Program-made: the position numbers and the translations under genes
Assembly (NCBI GenBank): GCA_003184365.1
Contig: NKYR01000001.1
Location: 434,001-498,000, forward strand
Direction: 5' to 3'
Source: Evernia prunastri
Taxonomy: Eukaryota > Ascomycota > Lecanoromycetes > Lecanorales > Parmeliaceae
Length of the DNA: 64,000 bases
Part shown: positions 57,728 through 64,000 of the stretch, one piece after another
How the letters are laid out: each line of letters starts with the position of its first letter
Numbering within the stretch: position 1 is the first letter of the stretch
Notes under the pieces: generated by a model
Told to the model about the DNA's origin: nothing
The model's database searches: none
The model's input: the letters and a program-made list of their open reading frames with translations, nothing else

Positions 57728-58350
57728 TTCGAGACCGTGTGCGACCTTTGGGATTGCGGGAAGGGCGTTGATGCGTTGGCAGAAGTGTGCGCCCCGCTTA
57801 GAAGGACGAGGCTGAGAAGTTGTGCAGGACGAAGGTCAGCGAATGAGAAACGCGCTTGGCAAGGCTTGGCGTGGAGCAAAGGGTCGTGAAAGGGTACGAA
57901 AAGGGCTGGGGGAGGAGGCAGATTATATGTTTAGTAGATGAAGGGCGCACGCTAAATGTGATCCCAATGCAGGCCGATGGCCGAGGATGTAACTCTAAGA
58001 TTTTGGAGCATGGATTGACTATTCTAGGCGGACCCTGCTCTATTGTGTTATGAAATCATACTGTTATACTGTCTCCCCATTTGTGTTTCCGCCATTTCCC
58101 CCACTGACATACGGTAAAGACTGTGAACATGCTTAATCAAGAAAACGACCCCAATCAGTCTGTGTTAGAAAGGATGTAAAAGCTGTTGAATGGACGGATG
58201 CAGTCCAGGAAAGACCATCAATTTCCCCGAAGTGCTCTTCAAACCGTCAAAGCACTCCCAGCATCCCCGTAAGCCGTTGCATCCTTCCAGACGTCCATCA
58301 TAACACTACACCACCGCAGCAGCAGCAGCAGCCAGTCCTCCTACTCCTTT
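57728..58350. other. Intergenic region between the two C2H2 genes
   Basis: 623 bp containing the promoter of copy B and the 3' flank of copy C, with CAG/CCG-type triplets near 58310. No gene. Confidence 0.45.
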
Positions 58351-59330
58351 CTACTTACCAGCGCTGCTTCCAAGCGCAGGAACTTGAGGCTTGAGCGTAG
58401 CCGGCTTAATGACTCGGCCGGCCTTGACTGGTCCTCCTGGCTTCCCTTCGTGGACGTTCTGGTAATGGCTCTTGAGCTTGTCTTTGCGCGGGAAGCCGTT
58501 GTTGCCGCTGCGCTTGTACCAAGGCACGGGGCACGGGAATTGCTCCTTGTTGGGGCTGGTGCAATGGCTGGTCTTGGAGTGGCGTTTGAGATCCCCCCAG
58601 TTCTTCGTGACGGCTTTGCAGTTCGGCTCGAGACATGTGTACTTTCCCGGTTGGCCGTAGTGGCTTTTCTCATGCTTACCGGTTCTATATGAGTACCGCG
58701 TGTTGAACACTGCCTGGCAGCTCGGAAAAGGGCACCTAAATCCTCCATCCGTCCACTTCCAGGCGGTGTAAATGTTGCAACAGGAAATACAAGCACAATG
58801 AGTTGCTAGGTCTGTAGCGGAAGATTGGGAAGGCTCTTGGGTTGTCCGAGTAGTGCAGGCTTCTCCGCAGTCTCCTACGGCAGTCGTCTCCGACGCTGCC
58901 GTCTTCGGCACCATGGCACACGATTGCCGCACAGGATGACTGCCGCCGGATTCATCTCCGTACATATCATCTGTTCCATAGACGACTCTTGATGACGCAT
59001 TGTTGGTTTCGGCTTGGATAGTGGTGTTCTGGCAAGCCTTAGACTTTTCAGGTGATTCCAGAAAAGGTATGTGTTGCTCGTCGTATGAAACGGAGACCAA
59101 GTCAGACACATGACCCGGCCAGTTGAATTCCGAAGCGGCTGAGCTGTTCATGGACCGAGCTATTTCGTTGCCACTTAAATAGCCCTTTTGTCAGCCAATA
59201 AAAAAAAAGCTCACCCATCCTCCCCGCCCTGATCGACATCATCAGGCGGCAAGTTGAGAAACGCCCCGAAATCGAAGTCATCGTTCCAACCAGTCATGAA
59301 ATTGTCCATTTCGAAGGGTGCAGGGTTCAT
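58351..59330 (-). CDS. C2H2 zinc-finger protein (tandem pair, copy C)
   Basis: Exons 59330-59215 and 59173-58351 (41-bp intron) give 312 residues. The start MNPAPFEMDNFMTGWNDDF is followed by an acidic stretch. As in copy B, a Cys segment (HCACISCCNIYTAW) precedes the fingers FRCPFPSCQAVFNTRYSY...HEKSH, YTCLEPNCKAVTKNWGDLKRHSKTSHC, and FPCPVPWYKRSGNNGFPRKDKLKSHYQNVH. The third finger has lost its second cysteine (WYK where copy B has DCK), so it may not bind zinc normally. The tail is basic (RVIKPATLKPQVPALG). It sits directly upstream of copy B, same strand, and is clearly a divergent duplicate. Targets are unknown. A downstream ATG (59309) aligned with copy B is an alternative start. Confidence 0.78.
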
Positions 59331-59718
59331 GATTGGTGCGCAGAAAGGGCGTTGTGGACCCGTGGCGTTAATGATGTGCTGGCAAATGTCTCGCTTGCGA
59401 CGAGGCTGAGGGAAATCAAGAGGTTGCGATGTGATTTTGCTGGTCTTGGCTTGCAGAACGAGCGGGAAAAAGGGTAGAAAGAGAGCTGGGGAGGTGCGTT
59501 GCTTATATGTTCGCTGGGTGGAAAGCAGGACGCCCTGATTTTGCGCAGGCATCGGGTTTCGGTAATCTGTGCGTTGTTATTGGATAACTGGAACTTTGTA
59601 CCTTCGGGCCAGCTTAAGCAGCCTAAGGTTGAAAGAGGCTATCTATTAGACGGAGCCGCTGCGAGCTCTTACTCGGAACATATAAATACAATTAAGATAT
59701 GGCAACACCCAGTCAAGA
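59331..59718. other. Intergenic region
   Basis: 388 bp with the promoter of C2H2 copy C and the 3' flank of the MFS gene. Nothing else is visible. Confidence 0.45.
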
Positions 59719-61577
59719 TTACGTTACCGCAAACCGACTCCTCGCCCTCAACCTCGCTCCGCAGAAATAAAGCAGCCAGATCCCGCCCACGCACGCCACC
59801 GTGAACCCGGCCAGCAAGCTGACCCCCTGTCCGATGCCCAGATTCAGATACAGCGGCCTTGCGAACAAGATGGCGCCTGCCGCTACGGCAGATCTTGTGA
59901 AATCGTTGCCTGCGAAGAGACTGGCCGCGTACTGCGGGTAGCTCAACGGGACGTAGAGGAAGATGCACTGCAGGACGATGAAGACGCCGAAGCCATAGAT
60001 GCCGACGCCGACAATGCTGATCATCCAGTGGAGGCGGCCGTTTGCGGTCCACCCGAACAAAAAGAGGCCAGCTGGGAGGAGGAAGGAGGCGTACAAGGCT
60101 GACACGAGGCGCTGCTCGGGAGGACCGAAGCCGTTGGCTTTGATGTTGGGTTCGAGTATGAAGTACAGGTAGGCGAAGTAAGCGATGACGGCTAGGGCGG
60201 TGGAAACGGCGATGGATAAGAATGTCAGACCCATCTGTCCGTAGTTGAACTGGTAGAGGCCGATATACACAAGCGGGCACACTTCGAAGAAGGAGTAGTA
60301 GATTCCGTAGACCAAAGAGGTGTAGCCTGCCGCGAACGTGATGGCTGGATCTTGGATGAGAATCTGCATCGGTTTCCACAACGCATCGTTGGTGACCTCT
60401 CTGAATGTCAATTTTGATTGGTCGATCTCGCTCTGACTTCTCAGCCGCTCCTGACCGGTGAGTTTGCGAAGCCGTCGTGCCCGACGCAGTAGGATGTTCG
60501 GCGTCGACGTCTCCGGCAAGCAGAAGAAAAGCAGCAGGAACACCGGGCCCGACACCCAAAAGGTCTCCCACAACGACCACCGCCAGTTCTCCGCCGCAAT
60601 ACTGAAACCGGATAGAAGCGGTCCGAGGGCAGGGCCACACGTTGCGGCGGCAACCCAGAAGGTGAGGACATAGGGAAGTCGGAGCAGCGAGTACATGTCG
60701 CTCACGCTCGCGCCACCGGTTGCGAGACACGGGCTTCCGAAAAAGCCCTGAAGGAATCTGAGTACCAGAAACCCCGGGAAGTTGTTGACCAGAATGGTTG
60801 GTACACATAGGAGAACGAATATGGCAAAAGTGGCGAGATACGGGGGGTTGCGGCCAATGATGGGCTACACATCAGTCCGTCAGCTTCGGTCCCATCGAGG
60901 GGTTACTACTATTCTAAGAAATGGGTGAATACAATCTCGCTCATAGGAGACCACAGAAGAGGTCCTACGCCGTAGCCGAGAACGTATAGTGCGAGACCTA
61001 GAGATGCTGCTGTGGGACCGACCCCAAAGACTCGCATGACTCCCGGTTCCGATGGCGTATAGATTGCGGATGCGAGATAAATAGCAAAGGTGTAGAAGCT
61101 ATGCGCAGGTCAGTACAAGAACTGCCTTCTGGCAGGCAAGAATGTGAAAGCGTACCATATCTGCATGGTGACAAACGCTTTCTTTTTGCTCGACCAATTC
61201 TGCGGATTAGCAGGGTCGTCCGACGAGTACCAGTCCACCAAAATTGTTCCATCTGTTGCAATGGCCGGTATAATAGTATGGTCCTTCTCTTCACATTTTT
61301 CGCTGGTCAAAAGCAAGTTGGGGAAGGCTCCTTCGACGTCTGCAGGGCCTTGCCCCTCTATTTTTTCAATAGTCGCAGGAGGTGGTAAATATGCACTTTG
61401 CGAAAAGTCTCCATCTGAAGACTGCCCATCTCCATGAGAGGATACGAAGCTGTCCGAGATGGAATATGCCGGTGGCAAATCGAAATCTGTGCGCTCTTCG
61501 GGATACTGGAGAAACATGTTGTCTGTCAGAAATCGGACAGCGTGCCCGAAGAGCGTCTCACGTAAGAGTTCGCTCAT
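59719..61577 (-). CDS. MFS drug:H+ antiporter (DHA1-type)
   Basis: Exons 61577-61156, 61098-60933 and 60864-59719 give 577 residues. A long polar N-terminus (about 120 residues, ending DDPANPQNWSSKKKAFV, a DHA1 hallmark) precedes 12 predicted membrane helices. Typical pieces are ASAIYTPSEPGVM, LYVLGYGVGPLLWSPMSEI, GRNPPYLATFAIF, LRFLQGFFGSPCLATGGASV, and WVAAATCGPALGPLLSGF (motif C, the antiporter signature), then WRWSLWETFW and a large central loop. The C-half ends with a basic tail. Members export drugs, toxins or metabolites across the plasma membrane. No biosynthetic genes are adjacent, so a resistance role is more likely than a cluster role, by inference. All three joins keep frame; the introns are 57 and 68 bp. 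Confidence 0.93.
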
Positions 61578-62499
61578 GTTGAGGTCTGTTTGTCAGGCCC
61601 AGAAGATCAGCGGGTAGCGGTGGTCATTTATTAGAGGATTAGGCAGTACATAGTCGAGGCTACAAATGGGAGTACTACGTATATAAGATATCCTCCTTGT
61701 TCCTCCCCAGAAGGCGCGAACTTCTTTACATAGGAAATGGAAGATGTAAGATTATGCATGACAGCGGGAGGAGCTAGAATTGCACGACAAAATGTGAGAT
61801 TGGAGGCGCGAAATGCAGTTGTTGGTGAAATCAAATTGTGTACGAGTACATGCAAGAAAAGGATAGACTTGAAAGATTTAGAAATAAAAAGCAGCTTTTG
61901 CAGAATGGAGTGCGTCAGTAAGTGCTTGAACCGATGAATTGACTGGCTTAGATTTTCCTTGAGAGAGAGAATGAAAGAGGAATGCATCAATATTTCAGAA
62001 TGCACCAAATGTAGCACGAGTAGTGAGTGTTTGTAATTGGCTACCAAAGCAAGAGGGAGGCATATCGAATCCTTTTTCTAAGCACCGACTCCGAGGGAGC
62101 CTCGAGCCTAGAACCTTATTACTTTAGTGTACTCGTACCTTATCACCTCGGCATCGTGCCCTGCGCCTACCCGGATAGCGTAAACTTACCCCACGGACTG
62201 CAATACGAAGGAGTGAAGTGATAGAGTACCGTACACTATATTAATATTAGTATACAAGGGATCTGTTCTCAACCCCAAGAAACATAAGAAGGCAGAACAG
62301 CTCGGTGACACTAGGTGCATAAGTTTGCCAATTCCTGGTCTCAAATTCACCTACGCTCATAGATGAGACCGGCCCGGGCTCTCCTTCGTACGTCAAGCGT
62401 TGCGCCATTACGGAACTGTGTTGGCATCTGCGAATCTGCGATTGCTGCCGGTGCTTGAACTAAGCCGTGGACTGCTCGTATGCCAACGAACAACCTTCC
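61578..62499. other. Intergenic region upstream of the MFS gene
   Basis: The MFS promoter and AT-rich DNA. Open frames on both strands (61631-62047 minus, 61737-61937 plus) lack any family signal. I looked for a G-protein P-loop here, upstream of the G-alpha-like remnant, and did not see one. Confidence 0.45.
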
Positions 62500-62990
62500 T
62501 CACAACCGCAGCCCAACGTGAGAGCGTCTTCTCTATCGAGAACTGCATCTGCGGCTGGCTGGAAGACGCCGCTTAAGCGAGCTTCCAATGATCTCCTGTT
62601 TGACAGCGTCTTTGCTTCCTTCCTTATTCTTGACACAGTGGATCAGTGCTCTCTGTCGACAATATCCGGGCTAAACATGTGAATGGAATCGGCCACACGA
62701 GTATCCGGACTAGCGATGGGGCCAGCATGACCTATCATGTCATCAATGTCGGAGGCTATCGAGCCATGTTCGTGTCTGTTTCAGTGCAACGTAGGACGCT
62801 GGTCCACATCTCACGCTTGCATCATGGTGGCTTTGCCTAAAGTCGATGTAAGATGTTTTCACCATATTCGTGCGGTTGACCAGACGATGATTGAGACCAA
62901 TAAGCTGGCTGTGTTCCAGATCGTGGAAGCAAGTATGGCAGAGATCATTCACGAGAATGAGAAAGCTTTAGGATCAATCGCTGACATTGT
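62500..62990 (+). pseudogene. Decayed G-protein alpha subunit-like sequence
   Basis: Pieces in different frames line up in order with the middle of G-alpha proteins. ASNDLLFDSVFASFLILDTV corresponds to the segment ending in YFLD-x-x-D. LSVDNIRAKHVNGIGHTSI corresponds to the region with DILRARVKTTGI, and MTYHVINVGGYRA to the switch II motif DVGGQR. GRWSTSHACIMVALPKVD, in another frame, corresponds to the KWIH...FCVALSEYD segment. Frames change at least twice and no P-loop (GxxxxGKS) is found upstream, so no functional subunit can be made. The resemblance is by eye only and each piece is short. Alternative: chance similarity in a non-coding region. Confidence 0.4.
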
Positions 62991-63105
62991 AGCATGCGCC
63001 CAAGCTTTGATACTGGTACGTTTCATCCCATCGTCTGACGGAGGCTTACGTCAACGAGCTCTTGCTGAGTAGGATGAGCCCATTCTTGTCCGGCCGACTG
63101 ACCAG

Positions 63106-63672
63106 CTAACGGCCAATCCTGCGAGCCGACGAAGCTCGCCTTCGTTGATGGAGTGGCTCGGATAAAGTATTGTCGTCGGTATCTGTGTTCTCCTCGTCCA
63201 GAATCTGATTCCCTTGAGTCGGTCCCTCACTGTCTGAGAGACACCGACGACATTTGTTTCTCCTTTTCCGCTCCTTTCTGTTCGACACATACCCGCCATT
63301 CACTTCTTCGTCGACGAGTTCGTGAAGGGATGATCTGCATCTTTGGGAAGTTGACGAGAGAATTGCTTTAAGAGGGCGGATCAGATCGACTTCGCGCCTG
63401 GTCACCTTGGCGAACTCGATTGTTGTGCTTCTGCGTTGGGTATGCCTCCCCTAATTAATTGAATCGTCAGTCTTTATCGCAAGCGTGGATAGTACATGAA
63501 CTCACTCTAAGATAGCGATAGACGGCTTCGCTATCGTAAACCTGATCGAGATATATATTTACGTTCTCACCTGCTAGTGAAGTGTCAGTGGCTGGATTTC
63601 GTGACTGAGGTGTTGCGTGGACTTACCTGCTGTATCAAATCCGAAATCGCAACTTGCTCGCAGAGCGTAATC
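63106..63672 (-). CDS. 3' part of an unrecognised gene
   Basis: Three minus-strand exons keep one frame: 63672-63627, 63570-63506 and 63450-63106 (stop at 63106). Their introns are 56 and 55 bp, with GTAAGT and GTGAGT donors and TAG/CAG acceptors. The peptide reads DYALRASCDFGFDTAGEN, then VNIYLDQVYDSEAVYRYLR, then a basic, Glu-rich C-terminal part with NRKERKRRNKCRRCLSD. No family is recognised. An upstream segment at 63789-63844 is a diverged copy of the first exon, but it cannot be joined to it in frame with normal splice sites, so the 5' structure is unresolved. The gene may continue past 64000 or be partly decayed. Confidence 0.4.
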
Positions 63673-63866
63673 CTATTCATCGATCAGACGCGTGATCCGA
63701 GGCGCTGATATCCACTATGTCTGATAAAACATCCGTTTATCTCATAAGACACCATCAAGATCTTGCAAGACATAAATCAAGGTCTTACATGGATTGACCC
63801 GCTGCATCAGATCCGACATCGCAGCTTGCTTGTCGAGCGAAGTCCTGGTCATGGATCAGACTGCTT
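63627..63866 (-). repeat. Duplicated exon-like segment
   Basis: Minus-strand DNA at 63690-63624 and 63866-63790 shares a diverged block. Both have CTGATC(G/C)ATGA, then an AG acceptor, then GA(T/C)T(A/T)CGCTC, then GCAAG(T/C)TGCGAT(T/G)TCGGAT. This points to a local duplication of about 70 bp, spaced about 170 bp apart. Confidence 0.6.
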
Positions 63867-64000
63867 GAATGCACTCTTGTGGGATCATTGCTCGTTGGCG
63901 CTATGCCGATGCTATCGGCGAGAGCAACCGTCAATTCGCTAAGAATGTCTGCGTGAAGGTTCGTGGCGACGATTGTAGACAAGGTCTCGGGATGCAGAGT

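Noticed and set aside
59669..60808. 379-codon minus-strand frame overlapping the MFS exon
   Set aside because: A different frame of the same strand; it lacks membrane helices and family motifs, which lie in the MFS frame.

Overview
The window is nuclear DNA of a filamentous ascomycete (Pezizomycotina). Genes are split by short GT-AG introns, mostly 40-220 bp, with CTGAC/CTAAC-like branch sites. Core eukaryotic genes (RSE1/SF3b130, LSM7, MSS51) sit beside fungal families: GH31 and GH55 glycosidases, ferric reductases, a Zn2Cys6 regulator and a DHA1-type MFS transporter. The genus cannot be read from the sequence. I saw no tRNA, rRNA or CRISPR array by eye.

Layout. 0-12.4 kb: MSS51 (partial, minus) diverges from RSE1; then a degenerate tandem repeat, a J-domain protein and a dihydropyrimidinase-type amidohydrolase. 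13.9-21.4 kb: a secreted GH31 alpha-glucosidase, a membrane-anchored GT8-like glycosyltransferase and a second J-domain protein related to the first. 22.6-27.2 kb: a tiny three-exon CYSTM gene, an APH/choline-kinase-like phosphotransferase whose frame needs a very short intron or carries a premature stop, a 545-bp fold-back MITE-like element, and a small secreted eight-cysteine protein. 27.2-31 kb is gene-poor and AT-rich. 31-38 kb: a nitrilase with a long insertion, a decayed C2H2 zinc-finger pseudogene enclosed by terminal inverted repeats, a Zn2Cys6 protein, and LSM7. 38.5-47.6 kb: two ferric-reductase-type flavocytochromes flanking a large conserved protein of unknown function. 49-55.4 kb: a PLP aminotransferase and a secreted GH55 glucanase. 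56.7-61.6 kb: two tandem C2H2 genes that are the intact relatives of the 33-kb pseudogene, and an MFS exporter. 62-64 kb: decayed G-alpha-like sequence and the 3' part of an unknown gene with a duplicated exon-like segment.

How the parts fit. This is not one pathway cluster. Housekeeping genes alternate with accessory ones: secreted carbohydrate-active enzymes, metalloreductases, a putative effector and a transporter. The accessory stretches also hold the mobile-element traces. The least expected content is the small C2H2 family (two live copies and one dead copy inside an inverted-repeat element), the J-protein pair with a shared C-terminal cysteine module, and the fold-back element in front of the small secreted protein gene. 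All gene models come from reading splice signals and family resemblance by eye; no database search was run.
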